From the NCBI GenBank assembly GCA_903827375.1, contig CAIKHZ010000030.1, forward strand, positions 1 to 64,000: a DNA stretch of 64,000 nucleotides. The letters run 5' to 3'. Source of the DNA: Akkermansiaceae bacterium (GTDB lineage: Bacteria > Verrucomicrobiota > Verrucomicrobiia > Verrucomicrobiales > Akkermansiaceae). The notes beneath the pieces are model-generated. The model saw nothing but the letters and a program-made list of their open reading frames with translations, had not been told where the DNA came from and did not search any database. The position numbers were made by a program, and so were the translations under genes. Shown here in pieces: positions 43,385 through 52,621 of the stretch. How positions within the stretch are numbered: the stretch's first letter is position 1; each line of letters starts with the position of its first letter.

Positions 43385-43876
43385 ATGACCATTAAAGTAG
43401 GCGACAGCGCCCCAGACTTCACCCTCGTGACGAAAACCGCCGAGGGCCCGCAACTCATCAAATTGAGCGAGCAAATCGGCAGCGCCAACATCCTCCTGCT
43501 GTTTGTGCCGATGGCCTTCACAGGCGTCTGCACCAAGGAAATGTGCGACATTTCCACTGGTATCAAGGATTACGAGGACCTCGACGCCAAGGTTTTCGGC
43601 ATCTCCGGCGACAACCCCTTCGCTCAAGCCGCCTGGGCCGCCAAGGAAGCCATTACCATCCCCCTGCTCAGCGACTACGAACACACCGTCGCCAAGGCCT
43701 ACGGCGTCGCCTATGACCAATTCCTCCCCGAGGCCAACCTCATCATGGGCGGCGTCCCCAAACGCTCCGCCTTCCTCATCGACAAACATGGCGTCGTCCG
43801 CTACGCCGAAGTCCAGAACCATCCCAAGGACCTCCCCGACTTCGACGCCATCAAGGCCACCCTCCGCGCCCTCTGA
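43385..43876 (+). CDS. Peroxiredoxin (AhpC/TSA type, AhpE/Bcp-like)
   Basis: The product has 163 residues. The thioredoxin-fold opening KVGDSAPDFTL is followed by the peroxidatic cysteine Cys49 in PMAFTGVCTKEMC. Cys54 five residues later could resolve it, as in atypical 2-Cys enzymes. It reduces hydrogen peroxide or organic peroxides in the cytoplasm. The leader is free of G for about 20 bases (CCCCAACCAAACCACC before the ATG), an example of the C/A-rich leaders in this window. A strong terminator follows 27 bases after the stop. Confidence 0.88.
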   Translation: MTIKVGDSAPDFTLVTKTAEGPQLIKLSEQIGSANILLLFVPMAFTGVCTKEMCDISTGIKDYEDLDAKVFGISGDNPFAQAAWAAKEAITIPLLSDYEHTVAKAYGVAYDQFLPEANLIMGGVPKRSAFLIDKHGVVRYAEVQNHPKDLPDFDAIKATLRAL

Positions 43877-43903
43877 CGCCGCCGGTCTCCCACCACTTCT
43901 CCC

Positions 43904-43938
43904 AAAAAGCCCGCCTGCTCAACCCGGCGGGCTTTCTT
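43904..43938 (+). terminator. Intrinsic terminator after the peroxiredoxin gene
   Basis: AAAGCCCGCC pairs perfectly with GGCGGGCTTT across a 10-base loop, with A residues before and T residues after, so it could act in both directions. Confidence 0.85.
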
Positions 43939-44123
43939 CTTGATTCAACCCGCCGTTGCATTGACGATGGCCTCGAACAGCGGGAAATGCCGGACTCTCA
44001 ATGATTCTCGCCGATACCAATCTGGCATCCCCCTTCTCATCGAACACGAGCAAAGAGAGAACGCACTGCGTCTCTTCTGAGGTGGCCACTTGCCAAGCCG
44101 CCACTGCTGTGCTTTATCTGGCC

Positions 44124-45071
44124 ATGCCCCATGCATCGCTTCACATCATCGAGTCCCACACCGCCGGCGAGCCCACCCGCGTGGTCATTGACGGCGGGCC
44201 AGACCTCGGCAACGACTCGCTCACCCAACGGGCACAACGACTGCGCGACGAACACGCATGGCTTCTCGGTGCCGTGTGCCGCGAACCACGCGGCCACGAG
44301 GCGGTCGTCGGGGCTCTGATATGCGCCCCTAATGAGCCAGATTGCGTTTGCGGGGTGATCTTCTTCAACAACGTCTCCACCCTCGGCATGTGCATCCATG
44401 CCACCATCGGTCTGACCGTAACCCTCGCCCATCTGGGAAAAATCCATCCGGGCATACACCGCTTCGACACCCCGGTGGGCGTCGTGTCGGCCCATCTGCG
44501 CAGCGACGGCTCAGTCGAAGTAACCAATGTGCCAAGCTACCGCCTCGCCGCGGCCGTGGCCGTCGAAGTACCAGGTTGGGGGACCGTGTGCGGCGACGTC
44601 GCCTGGGCTGGCAACTGGTTTTTCCTGATTGATGGACAAGGGCCGCCGGTGGCCTTCGACCAAATTGAGGCGCTCAGTCATTTTGCGCGGGACGTGCGCC
44701 GCAGCCTCGTGCAGCAGGGCATCACCGGCGAGCACGGCGCCGACATCGACCACATCGAGGTGTTCGGCCCTCCAACCGATCCCGCCCTCGCCGATAGCCG
44801 CAATTTCGTGCTATGCCCCGGTGGGGCCTACGACCGCTCACCCTGTGGCACCGGCACCAGCGCCAAGCTCGCCTGCCTGCACGCCGGCGACAAGCTCCGT
44901 TCTGGCCAGGTCTGGCGCCAAGCGGGGATCCTCGATACCGTCTTCGAGGGGTCCCTCGAGCCTCTGCCTGATGGAAAAATCATCCCCAGAGTGACCGGTC
45001 GCGCTTGGGTCAATGCCTCCAGCACTTACTTCTTCGATCCCAGCGATCCCTTCCGCCACGGTCTGGCTTGA
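44124..45071 (+). CDS. 4-Hydroxyproline 2-epimerase / proline racemase family protein
   Basis: The product has 315 residues from the ATG giving MPHASLHIIESHTAGEPTR, the typical start; a longer reading adds unrelated sequence. The two catalytic cysteines of the family are Cys90 (STLGMCIHATIG) and Cys241 (RSPCGTGTSA), with Asp237 nearby, so the enzyme should be an active racemase or epimerase rather than the Thr-containing dehydratase type. Hydroxyproline epimerases begin catabolism of trans-4-hydroxy-L-proline from collagen or plant walls. The other pathway genes are not in the window. The 185 bases between the terminator and this gene show no clear feature. Confidence 0.85.
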   Translation: MPHASLHIIESHTAGEPTRVVIDGGPDLGNDSLTQRAQRLRDEHAWLLGAVCREPRGHEAVVGALICAPNEPDCVCGVIFFNNVSTLGMCIHATIGLTVTLAHLGKIHPGIHRFDTPVGVVSAHLRSDGSVEVTNVPSYRLAAAVAVEVPGWGTVCGDVAWAGNWFFLIDGQGPPVAFDQIEALSHFARDVRRSLVQQGITGEHGADIDHIEVFGPPTDPALADSRNFVLCPGGAYDRSPCGTGTSAKLACLHAGDKLRSGQVWRQAGILDTVFEGSLEPLPDGKIIPRVTGRAWVNASSTYFFDPSDPFRHGLA

Positions 45072-45185
45072 GTCAGGCGCATCTACCGCCACGAATAAAT
45101 CCGCTGACTTAGCAGGCAAAAGCGGCTTCCAGCATTGGATTTCCTGCACCATGAGTCGTTGTCAATGGGTCGCTTGGATTTATCG

Positions 45186-45248
45186 AGGCTTCGCCTCAGA
45201 CCCAAGACGCAAGACTTGACCTAACGACAGAAAATCTGGCTTTTCAAG
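45186..45248 (+). repeat. Dispersed intergenic repeat, copy 2
   Basis: It shares the blocks CGCCTCAGA, GACGCAAGACTTGA, CCTAACGACAG and TGGCTTTTCAA with copy 1 at 22258-22337, in the same order, and is the shorter version. It lies between the epimerase gene and the end of the convergent DUF5695-like gene. Confidence 0.7.
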
Positions 45249-45280
45249 GACACTAGTGCCGCCAGTCTTCATGGACCCCC

Positions 45281-48025
45281 TCATTCGTTGTGAAGATTCA
45301 TGGCTCGGCCAATATCGATGCGCTGGCCAGAGGCAACGCGCGGCAACTCCAACACATCATCCCCTCCGTCCTTCACCGCGAAGGTCACAGGCGCTTCCTG
45401 GCCAACACTCACGGAGTAGTCGCCGACCGCCAATCCGGATAGGCTCAGGCGCAGCGGATGGATCCCTGGATTGTCACTTTCCAACAGGAAGCTCACACCT
45501 CCAAAATCCTCTCGCAGAACAATCGGCTGGTTGGCGGCAAAGCGATCCATGCCTAACACAAGACGCAGCTTCCGCTCAGCGAGCATAGCATAAAACCGTC
45601 TGCGCACCCCGTCGCGGGGGATGACCTCAATGCTCCCGGCGCGAGTTTGCTGGTCGCCGCCGAAACAATAGCGGCCGAAAATTGGCTCATCAGTGAGGAC
45701 GGTGGCGGCACTGCGCAGCGCCGCACAATAGCCAAGGTCGGTTTCGCAGGCGTAATACCAAGAGCCGCGATGGTGCGGCTGTTCGAGCCAGGTGCTGCCT
45801 TCCGGCGCGGGCTCGAAGCCGCCCCCTGCAGCGCCATCATTGGCGTGGCCCGGATACCAGAAGCCATAGTTGGAGCCGGCCGTGCCGCTGTTCATCAAGG
45901 CCCAGGCGCTAAGGCCGGACGCGTAACCGAGGCGCAAATAGGGGGCTGGATCGGTGGCATAGTTCAATGCATAGTCAAGGACAGCCCAGCCGCCCATTTG
46001 AGACATATAGGTAAGCGTGTACGCATTGCCGGCAGAGCCGCGATAGTCGCTACCCAGATAATAGTATGCCGGTTCGATCGAGCCGCGGCACACAAGATTG
46101 GCCGCCATTTGGGTTTCCATGAATCGATGCGCCTTGTCTAGCGAAAACTCGGCACTTCCCCCCGGCATGACCGCATGACGCATGGCGTAACCGGCCAACG
46201 CATGGGTGGATTCAAAGCCCGTGGAATCAAACGCATATTCCGAGCGGAATAGGTCCGGACGCTCGTTGACGAAGTGCAAGACCTTGCGCTCCCAGTGGCC
46301 GCGCAGTTGATCAGCTTCGGCATGCATGCCGGCCGCCTCGAGGTCACTAATAAGCTCCTCGATCACTAATTCATTGTAGAAACCCGTCTCGTAGGCCGAC
46401 CAGTTAGCAATTTCCATGGGCAGGGTGAACATGGCGATGGCCGTGCCAAAAGCCCGCCGCAAATATTCTAATGATGATAAATCTGTGTGAATCTGCGCAT
46501 GATTCTTAGCCACTTGGTACATGCTATGATAGATCAGGATGACGTGTGGATAATCATAAGGGCGCCAGAGATGCAGCTTCCCCTTGGGTCCTGGATCGCT
46601 ACTCTCGCGGTTGGTTTTCCAGTCAGGAATGCCATATATTCCATAGGCCGAGGATTCGTCAACGCGGCGTTGCAAGCCACCCCAAACAAAATGCCCGAGG
46701 TAATGGTCGAGGGCTTCGACTTCTGCTTGCACCGGGAACCGGGCGTTCTTCGCAGCCAAAAATGCCGGTTTGGCCAGTCCGGGATCGTCGCAAGACACCT
46801 CATAGATGCGCCAGCCTTTGATGCGGTCATAGTTATCGGGGCCCAACAACGTCTGGCTTGCCATGTTCCACTCCGAAAACAGGCCGTCGTACCACTTATC
46901 TGGGTCGCGGTGCTGACAAGTGGCTATAAAGGCCGCACGCTTGCGGATCAGTGTTTCGATAGGCTCGGTCGTGAAAAACTCCAACTCCATTCGCCGCCCA
47001 TCCCCATATCTCACCGTCAAGCGGTTCTCGCCCAAACGGCTAAACTGCACCTGATAAATTGAGACCTGTCCCTTGCCGATAATCGGGATGATACTCGTCT
47101 CAGCTGGATACTCAGCTTCAATCGACTGGATCGGCCACCGGCTGCTCAGGGCGAATCGGGCACTCAGGTCTGAGGGCACAGTCATACCCGGCACCACCTG
47201 CACGTCGATGCCGCCTTCCTCGACCAATATCCGGCGGACGTCATCGCAATTGTTAGCCCAACGAAACTTGCAGCCGTAATCGTGAGAGTCGCCGGCCTGG
47301 CCACCGGGAGCGAGGGTAAGACTGGTGTGGGGTTGGCGCCAGTGGGTGCCGCGTTGTTTGGCAACCGAGCCCGCCAGAGCAGAATGGATGAAGATGCGGT
47401 AGGTTGGTTGTGCCTCCCAGTATTCGAAATGGGTGTCGCCAGTAGGCGTGAGCATCAAATAGGGCCCGGCACTCTCAGGGCGCGTCCAATAGATGAAGGA
47501 TGCGTGCCCTGAAATAAAACTATGCTTGAGCACAGCTGACTTGCTCTTGCGGAACGAGGAATTCATCGGTAGCGGCACTGCCAAATCACCAATCTCAAGC
47601 CCATCGGCGGAGGTGTTGCTCAGACCGATCGTCCACTCCAACCCATCCTCCCCAACAACAAACCCAATCCTAACATCGAGTCCTGTCGCCGTATCTCCCG
47701 AAAGATGATAGAGAGTCGTGCAGCGGGTGCCTTCGGCGTTTGTTGTGATTTGCGATATCTTGGCCAGATCCGCTGTATTCGCCGATTGCCACTCGCCGCC
47801 AGTCCGGCGATACCGAATGGATAGATCTCCGAGCCGTTCGGCAGCTGCTACGTATTCGGAATGTTGTGGATCGCCCGCCGACCTGAGACTGGTGATTGCG
47901 CCGGAGGTGAGTTTCACCTCGAATTGCGAAAACGCCGGTAGAACCGTGAGCAGCAGCAGGAGAATTGAACCCAGCTCTGCCAGTATTCCCGTTAGCGCGG
48001 ACTGATTGCCAGGAGATGGACTCAT
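45281..48025 (-). CDS. Secreted DUF5695-like protein, putative glycoside hydrolase
   Basis: The product has 914 residues with an N-terminal hydrophobic export signal (LGSILLLLLTVLPAFS). Beta-sandwich character in the first 400 residues gives way to a helical (alpha/alpha barrel-like) region from about residue 450 (VEALDHYLGHFVWGGLQRRV). Resemblance to DUF5695 proteins is judged from FFTTEPIETLIRKRAAFIA and the overall plan. These accompany carbohydrate-degrading genes, but their activity is not firmly established. The ATG overlaps the stop of the GH127 gene (ATGA), so the two are co-translated and probably act on the same polysaccharide outside the cytoplasm. Confidence 0.6.
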   Translation of the reverse strand: MSPSPGNQSALTGILAELGSILLLLLTVLPAFSQFEVKLTSGAITSLRSAGDPQHSEYVAAAERLGDLSIRYRRTGGEWQSANTADLAKISQITTNAEGTRCTTLYHLSGDTATGLDVRIGFVVGEDGLEWTIGLSNTSADGLEIGDLAVPLPMNSSFRKSKSAVLKHSFISGHASFIYWTRPESAGPYLMLTPTGDTHFEYWEAQPTYRIFIHSALAGSVAKQRGTHWRQPHTSLTLAPGGQAGDSHDYGCKFRWANNCDDVRRILVEEGGIDVQVVPGMTVPSDLSARFALSSRWPIQSIEAEYPAETSIIPIIGKGQVSIYQVQFSRLGENRLTVRYGDGRRMELEFFTTEPIETLIRKRAAFIATCQHRDPDKWYDGLFSEWNMASQTLLGPDNYDRIKGWRIYEVSCDDPGLAKPAFLAAKNARFPVQAEVEALDHYLGHFVWGGLQRRVDESSAYGIYGIPDWKTNRESSDPGPKGKLHLWRPYDYPHVILIYHSMYQVAKNHAQIHTDLSSLEYLRRAFGTAIAMFTLPMEIANWSAYETGFYNELVIEELISDLEAAGMHAEADQLRGHWERKVLHFVNERPDLFRSEYAFDSTGFESTHALAGYAMRHAVMPGGSAEFSLDKAHRFMETQMAANLVCRGSIEPAYYYLGSDYRGSAGNAYTLTYMSQMGGWAVLDYALNYATDPAPYLRLGYASGLSAWALMNSGTAGSNYGFWYPGHANDGAAGGGFEPAPEGSTWLEQPHHRGSWYYACETDLGYCAALRSAATVLTDEPIFGRYCFGGDQQTRAGSIEVIPRDGVRRRFYAMLAERKLRLVLGMDRFAANQPIVLREDFGGVSFLLESDNPGIHPLRLSLSGLAVGDYSVSVGQEAPVTFAVKDGGDDVLELPRVASGQRIDIGRAMNLHNE

Positions 48026-50460
48026 TTCACAGTGACTAGGCGCAAATCGTACACACTGGCGGCAGGTTTGCCGGGCTTTGCCTGGATTCGCACCGTAAGC
48101 TTATCCTTGCCGTCTAGCAAGTCAGCGGCGACCGGGTACTCGGCAGAGTAGTAGTCCTCCAAATCGGCACCTTGCAGCTTGGGTGTCGCAATGACGGTGC
48201 CACCAACTAGCAGGTCAAACTCAGGACCATTGTCGCGGCCCCAATAGACCAGCCGAATCGCAGCCTTGGTGCCGATGGGCGGCAGCTTCAGTTCGAAGCT
48301 GAACCATCCGTCAGGATCGGCAGCGCGGAAATGTTTGCCTAACGGACCGAAGCCGGTTCGGGACTTTTCGCAATGCAACAGGTGATCGGTTTCGGGTTGT
48401 TGTTCGCCTAGACGGACGCGGTCCGTGGTGCGTACTTCCAACTCGCGTTCCAAGCGATCGGCCTCGGCCACTTGCCGTTGCTGTTCGGCGGCATGGGCGG
48501 CGTCACTCAATTGCCAGTAGATTGCATAGCGTTGGAAATGTGTGCGATAGAACGGCGACAGAGTTACGTCGTTAGGCTTGGCCAAATCCTTGGTGCGGAA
48601 GTTGCCGGGTTGGCCGTCCACGGGGGCGAGGTGAGCAAGCACTTCCTCATCCGTGTTGGCAATGAGAAGCGGTGCCCGGTTCAGCGGCAGCAGCGCCTTG
48701 ATAGGCGTGTATGGGCCGATAAAGTCCTTTTGTGTGAGACCTTCACTGCCTAATTGCCCAGCCAGCAGAATCGGCCCGTTGAACAATGACACCCAGCCGG
48801 GGCATTGCTTTTGACGCAGCACCCGCAATTTCATCGGCAGCGCTACCTCAATCCGATCGCCGACTTGCCATGGGCGCTTGAGTTCTGCGAAGCCGCCTGC
48901 CTGCGATGCGGTTGCCACGGCTTGCCCGTTGACGGTCACGCCGAGTTGCCGTCCATCTAGCCAAAATGGGTGCCGGATACGAATGGCAAGCGACTCGGCG
49001 GGTGCGGCGGTAATCACCAAGGTGGTGGCCGCCTCATCTGGGAAGCGGGTTTCCTGCCGAATCGTTAGGCCTCGCTCCGGCCAACCCACTTGCGATGCCA
49101 TGAACAAATTGACCGACAGGGACGCGGCATCATGAGTGTAAATGAACTCGGCGTACTTCGCATGATTTTCCATGCCGGTGCCAGTGCAACACCAAAACGA
49201 GTTGAAGTCCGTGCCATAGCTGCGGGCATAGTCCGGCCGCAGCGGAGTGTAGTAAACAAATCCCCCAGCTCCCGGCAGCGGTGCCTGCGAGGCTAATATA
49301 TGATTGAATAGCGCGTTCTCGTAATAGTCGAGGTAGGCGGGATCCTGGTTTTCCTGATAGAGCGCGGTGGTCAGACGCAGCATGTTATAGGTGTTGCAGG
49401 TTTCCGGTCCTCCGTCGTGGCTGATGTCGCCAGCCATCGCCTTGGGGTCGCCAAAGTGTTCGTGCATGCTGTTGCCGCCGTTGACCCAACTGCGATTGGC
49501 TACCACCGTCTGCCAGAAAAAAGCTGCGGCGGCACCAGACCGAGGATCGCCCGCCAATTGGTGAATCCGTTGGAAGCCAATAAACTTAGGCACCTGCGTG
49601 TTGGCATGTAATCCAGTTAGGTTATCTTTGCCATCGGCGGCCGGGTCAAGCACCGCGTGGTGGGAATAGAGGCGGGCGAAGTCGAGAAACCGAGGTTCTG
49701 CTGTGATTGCGTAAACGTCAGCGAGCACCTCGGCCATGCCGCCGTGTTCACAGTTGAGCATGCGCTCGCGCCGCTCATCGGGCAGGTCTTTGACCATAGA
49801 ACCGCACCAGTCGGCTAAGCGAATAAGCACGTCCTTGGCCGTCGCATCGCCGCAATTGACCCAGGCATCACGCAATCCGGCGAGTTGTTTGTGAATCGTA
49901 TAAAAGGGTGCCCAATAATTATCGATGGTTTCGACCTTGCCTTTGCGGATATCCGCCTCCAATTCGCGTGAAAAAGGGAATGCCACCACCGATCCGTCGC
50001 CGCGTTTGTCCTGGCATTCCTTCAACTCCGCGCTGATATAGCTAATCCGTTGGCGCAGCGCCTCATCATCCGTCACGCGTGCCATGAGACTCAGAGCACT
50101 GAGGTAGTGGCCCAAACTGTGGCCAGCTAAAGAACGGACAGTGCCCGGTTGGGCCGGGGACTCCCAACCGCCGTAAGGCTTGGCCTTGGGTGCCAGTCCT
50201 GCCTCGACGCGGAATTGGGCCAGCAAACGATCCGGCTCCAAGCGCAACAGATAGGCATGATCCACCTCCTGCATGATCTTGAACGGGCCATCCAGCAAGC
50301 GCACCGCACCCTGCGGGAATAGTTGCTGGGTAACGGGAAGTGTGGGCTGGATCGCCCATGGGCCGGGCTCCGTGGCAGCAGATCGCTGACTTGGAATGAG
50401 GCTTGAGACTAGCATGGCGGCGGCGGAAAGAGAGGTGGCTGAGGAGGCGATCGAGATCAT
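48022..50460 (-). CDS. Secreted GH127 family (DUF1680) beta-L-arabinofuranosidase-like enzyme
   Basis: The product has 812 residues beginning at the Met of MISIASSATSLSAAAMLVSS, a signal peptide; upstream codons lack signal character. The catalytic domain of GH127 is recognised by LAGHSLGHYLSALSLM, YYTPLRPDYARS and FWCCTGTGMENHAKY, with Cys424-Cys425 as the likely zinc-bound nucleophile pair. GH127 enzymes hydrolyse terminal beta-L-arabinofuranosides from plant glycoproteins. A C-terminal beta domain (from about residue 690) resembles a carbohydrate-associated sandwich. It is the first gene of a two-gene unit with the DUF5695-like protein. Confidence 0.85.
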   Translation of the reverse strand: MISIASSATSLSAAAMLVSSLIPSQRSAATEPGPWAIQPTLPVTQQLFPQGAVRLLDGPFKIMQEVDHAYLLRLEPDRLLAQFRVEAGLAPKAKPYGGWESPAQPGTVRSLAGHSLGHYLSALSLMARVTDDEALRQRISYISAELKECQDKRGDGSVVAFPFSRELEADIRKGKVETIDNYWAPFYTIHKQLAGLRDAWVNCGDATAKDVLIRLADWCGSMVKDLPDERRERMLNCEHGGMAEVLADVYAITAEPRFLDFARLYSHHAVLDPAADGKDNLTGLHANTQVPKFIGFQRIHQLAGDPRSGAAAAFFWQTVVANRSWVNGGNSMHEHFGDPKAMAGDISHDGGPETCNTYNMLRLTTALYQENQDPAYLDYYENALFNHILASQAPLPGAGGFVYYTPLRPDYARSYGTDFNSFWCCTGTGMENHAKYAEFIYTHDAASLSVNLFMASQVGWPERGLTIRQETRFPDEAATTLVITAAPAESLAIRIRHPFWLDGRQLGVTVNGQAVATASQAGGFAELKRPWQVGDRIEVALPMKLRVLRQKQCPGWVSLFNGPILLAGQLGSEGLTQKDFIGPYTPIKALLPLNRAPLLIANTDEEVLAHLAPVDGQPGNFRTKDLAKPNDVTLSPFYRTHFQRYAIYWQLSDAAHAAEQQRQVAEADRLERELEVRTTDRVRLGEQQPETDHLLHCEKSRTGFGPLGKHFRAADPDGWFSFELKLPPIGTKAAIRLVYWGRDNGPEFDLLVGGTVIATPKLQGADLEDYYSAEYPVAADLLDGKDKLTVRIQAKPGKPAASVYDLRLVTVK

Positions 50461-50656
50461 CTGGGCTTGGCTAAAATAGGTTGTGCTGGCAAAAAATACC
50501 GGATGGCTGGCTACGAAACACCACAAGCAGCGCTATCAGACGTTCGCCAGATGAACAATTACCTGCGCAAAATGAACAAACCTGAGCCTGTGTGCATCAT
50601 TGGCTTGCTTGCATCAAACTCTTGCGACCGTCATTTCGGCCATCCGACGCTGAACT

Positions 50657-51178
50657 TCAGGGCTTTTCCGCAGGCACAAACTTCAAAGCTCCACCGTTGA
50701 TGCAATAACGCTGATCGGTGGGCGTGTGGAACCCCTCTCCATCGAAGCGATGGCCTAGATGACCGCCGCAAACCGCACAAGTCACCTCAATGCGCAGCGC
50801 CCCCATGCTGTGGTCCTCGCTAAGCTTCACGTTCTGCGCTTTGGCAGGATCATAGAACGAGGGCCATCCACAGCCAGAATCAAACTTGTGATCGGACGAA
50901 AATAGCAAAGCCCCGCAACCCGCGCAATGGTAGGTCCCGGCCCCCTGTTGCCGGAATTCCTCGTACCCCTTGCCGTGGGGTCGCTCGGTGGCGGCCTCGC
51001 GCAGAATACGATATTGCTCAGACGTGAGCTGCTTTTTCCACTCGGCGTCAGACTTGATCACTTGGGTCGCGGGCTCTGGTGGCGGGGTTGTCACGGTTCG
51101 TTTGTTAGATTCGCGGCCGGAGCAGGCTCCAAGCGCTAACATCAGTGTCATCATTATCCATATTCGCAGCGCGTTCAT
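50657..51178 (-). CDS. msrB: Lipoprotein-form peptide-methionine (R)-S-oxide reductase
   Basis: The product has 173 residues. A lipobox LALGAC places Cys19 as a lipid anchor, so the enzyme should be attached to the outside of a membrane. The MsrB fold is clear: zinc cysteines Cys85 and Cys88 (HCAGCG) and Cys134 and Cys137 (CAVCGG), and catalytic Cys159 in RYCINGGAL, where most MsrBs have RYCINSASL. It repairs methionine-R-sulfoxide in exported proteins. It lies 71 bases after sdhB on the same strand. No MsrA is encoded nearby, and the electron donor is not evident. Confidence 0.88.
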   Translation of the reverse strand: MNALRIWIMMTLMLALGACSGRESNKRTVTTPPPEPATQVIKSDAEWKKQLTSEQYRILREAATERPHGKGYEEFRQQGAGTYHCAGCGALLFSSDHKFDSGCGWPSFYDPAKAQNVKLSEDHSMGALRIEVTCAVCGGHLGHRFDGEGFHTPTDQRYCINGGALKFVPAEKP

Positions 51179-51249
51179 GCAGCACAATCCATGGTCAATG
51201 CCGAAAAGCAAACCGCGCTGACAAAATTTTTCGATATGCGATCCCTGGC

Positions 51250-52011
51250 TCAACCGACCACCTGCTCGATAAGGAAGGCTTTCATATAATCGCGGTTCAT
51301 GCGTGCAATGTGTTCGACGCTGATCTCCTTGGGGCAAGCGGCTTCGCACTCGTATTGGTTAGTGCAATTGCCAAAACCCTCTGAGTCCATCTGGCGGACC
51401 ATTGCCAGCACACGTTTTTGGCGTTCAGGCTGGCCTTGGGGCAAGTGTCCCAGATGGGAGACTTTTGCCGAGACAAAGAGCATTGCTGAGGCATTCTTGC
51501 AGGCTGCCACACAGGCACCACAGCCAATGCAGGCCGCCGCGTCAAACGCCGCGTCGGAATCCACTTTGGCCACCGGAATGGCATTGGCATCCACGGCCGA
51601 ACCAGTACGCACGTCAACATAACCGCCGCTGGCCATGATCCGGTCGAAGGAACTCCGATCAACAATCAAGTCGCGAATGACCGGGAATGGATTGGCGCGA
51701 AACGGTTCGATCCAGATGGTATCTCCGTCGGCAAACTTGCGCATGTGAACTTGGCAGGTGGTGATGCCGCGTTCCTTGCCGTGGGGAATTCCGTTGATGG
51801 TCAGCGAACATGTGCCACAGATGCCCTCGCGGCAGTCGTGGTCGAAATGGATCGTTTCATCACCCTTTTCAATGAGCCCCTCGTTGACGATGTCGAGCAT
51901 TTCGAGGAACGACGCCTCTGCTGGAATGTTTTTCGCATCGTAGGTTACGATGCGGCCTTGAGCCTTCGGACTTGGCTGGCGCCACACTTTTAGCGTTAGA
52001 TTCATGGTCAT
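51250..52011 (-). CDS. sdhB: Succinate dehydrogenase/fumarate reductase iron-sulfur subunit
   Basis: The product has 253 residues. [2Fe-2S] ligands: Cys60, Cys65 and Cys68 (CREGICGTC) plus Cys86. The second domain has Cys161-x-x-Cys-x-x-Cys-x-x-x-Cys ([12 protein letters not shown]) and Cys216, Cys222 and Cys226, giving the [4Fe-4S] and [3Fe-4S] centres. It passes electrons from the flavoprotein SdhA to the membrane quinone site. Neither sdhA nor an sdhC/D-type membrane gene lies within 10 kb on either side, so the subunit is encoded apart from its partners, or they were lost or moved. The 610 bases upstream hold no gene. Confidence 0.9.
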   Translation of the reverse strand: MTMNLTLKVWRQPSPKAQGRIVTYDAKNIPAEASFLEMLDIVNEGLIEKGDETIHFDHDCREGICGTCSLTINGIPHGKERGITTCQVHMRKFADGDTIWIEPFRANPFPVIRDLIVDRSSFDRIMASGGYVDVRTGSAVDANAIPVAKVDSDAAFDAAACIGCGACVAACKNASAMLFVSAKVSHLGHLPQGQPERQKRVLAMVRQMDSEGFGNCTNQYECEAACPKEISVEHIARMNRDYMKAFLIEQVVG

Positions 52012-52252
52012 TCAATGAGGTTGCGCGATGCCAATCCCCGGCCGCACAAGCTATCGGCGGCAACGAGGTGGTTCGCCCCGCCAAAATAGGCATCTTTGCG
52101 CAGTCGGCGAGTAGAAAAATCAAGAAACCCCCCTCAGCGCAAAATCCGCGCATCCTTTGCTCATTAAAGCGGCATCTTTAACTCAGCCGCAACTGTCAAC
52201 CCACCCGTATCCACCAAATTTGCCCTCCTCATAAAAAATCGCAAAAAAACAT

Positions 52253-52281
52253 TTGACTCAGTCGAGCCACCCGCCTACCTC
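52253..52281 (+). promoter_or_regulatory. Candidate sigma-70-type promoter of the small-RNA unit
   Basis: TTGACT, a 17-base spacer, then TACCTC. The -35 box is near consensus and the -10 is weak. An A-rich stretch (CGCAAAAAAAC) lies just upstream, which could serve as an UP-like element. Confidence 0.4.
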
Positions 52282-52287
52282 TCCCGG

Positions 52288-52375
52288 GTCGCGACAAAAC
52301 ATCAGGCGGCCCGGCTGAGCATCCCTTTGGTTTTTTGGGTTTTTCCTAGGGAGCATCAGCCGGGCCGCTTTTTTT
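52288..52375 (+). ncRNA. Candidate small RNA ending in a strong terminator
   Basis: About 90 bases lie between the candidate promoter and the T-tract, with no open reading frame. The 3' two-thirds is one large hairpin, and the 5' third (TCCCGGGTCGCGACAAAACA) is free. It is transcribed on the plus strand between two minus-strand genes (sdhB and acr3), so it is not an attenuator of either. No Rfam family was recognised. The 246 bases from here to the acr3 end hold nothing else recognised. Confidence 0.45.
52306..52375 (+). terminator. Long GC-rich intrinsic terminator
   Basis: GCGGCCCGGCTGA at 52306 pairs perfectly with TCAGCCGGGCCGC ending at 52368, followed by seven T. Four more pairs (TCCC with GGGA) follow a 3-base mismatch, and the loop is T-rich. 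Confidence 0.85.
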
Positions 52376-52621
52376 ATTGGAAATATCCAAGCTGCGGGCT
52401 GGGCGGAAGCCAAACATGGTGGAAGTGCCACTTGGGCGGAAGGGAATTGTTATGGCAACACGGCAGAAGTAAGCTGGGAAGTCCCAGTTGCAGCCCCGCA
52501 GCACTCGGCACCAACTGGAAGGCCCGTGGGGGTCCGTCTGAATTGTAGCGGGAGGCCAAGGTTTCTCATGCCAGTTCAAACGCGCCAAAGATGAGGTGGC
52601 AAGGCCGCTTGTTCATCGTCT

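Noticed and set aside
43919-44123. Small minus-strand frames between the peroxiredoxin terminator and the epimerase
   Set aside because: They are short, lack recognisable families and overlap the terminator; nothing supports translation.
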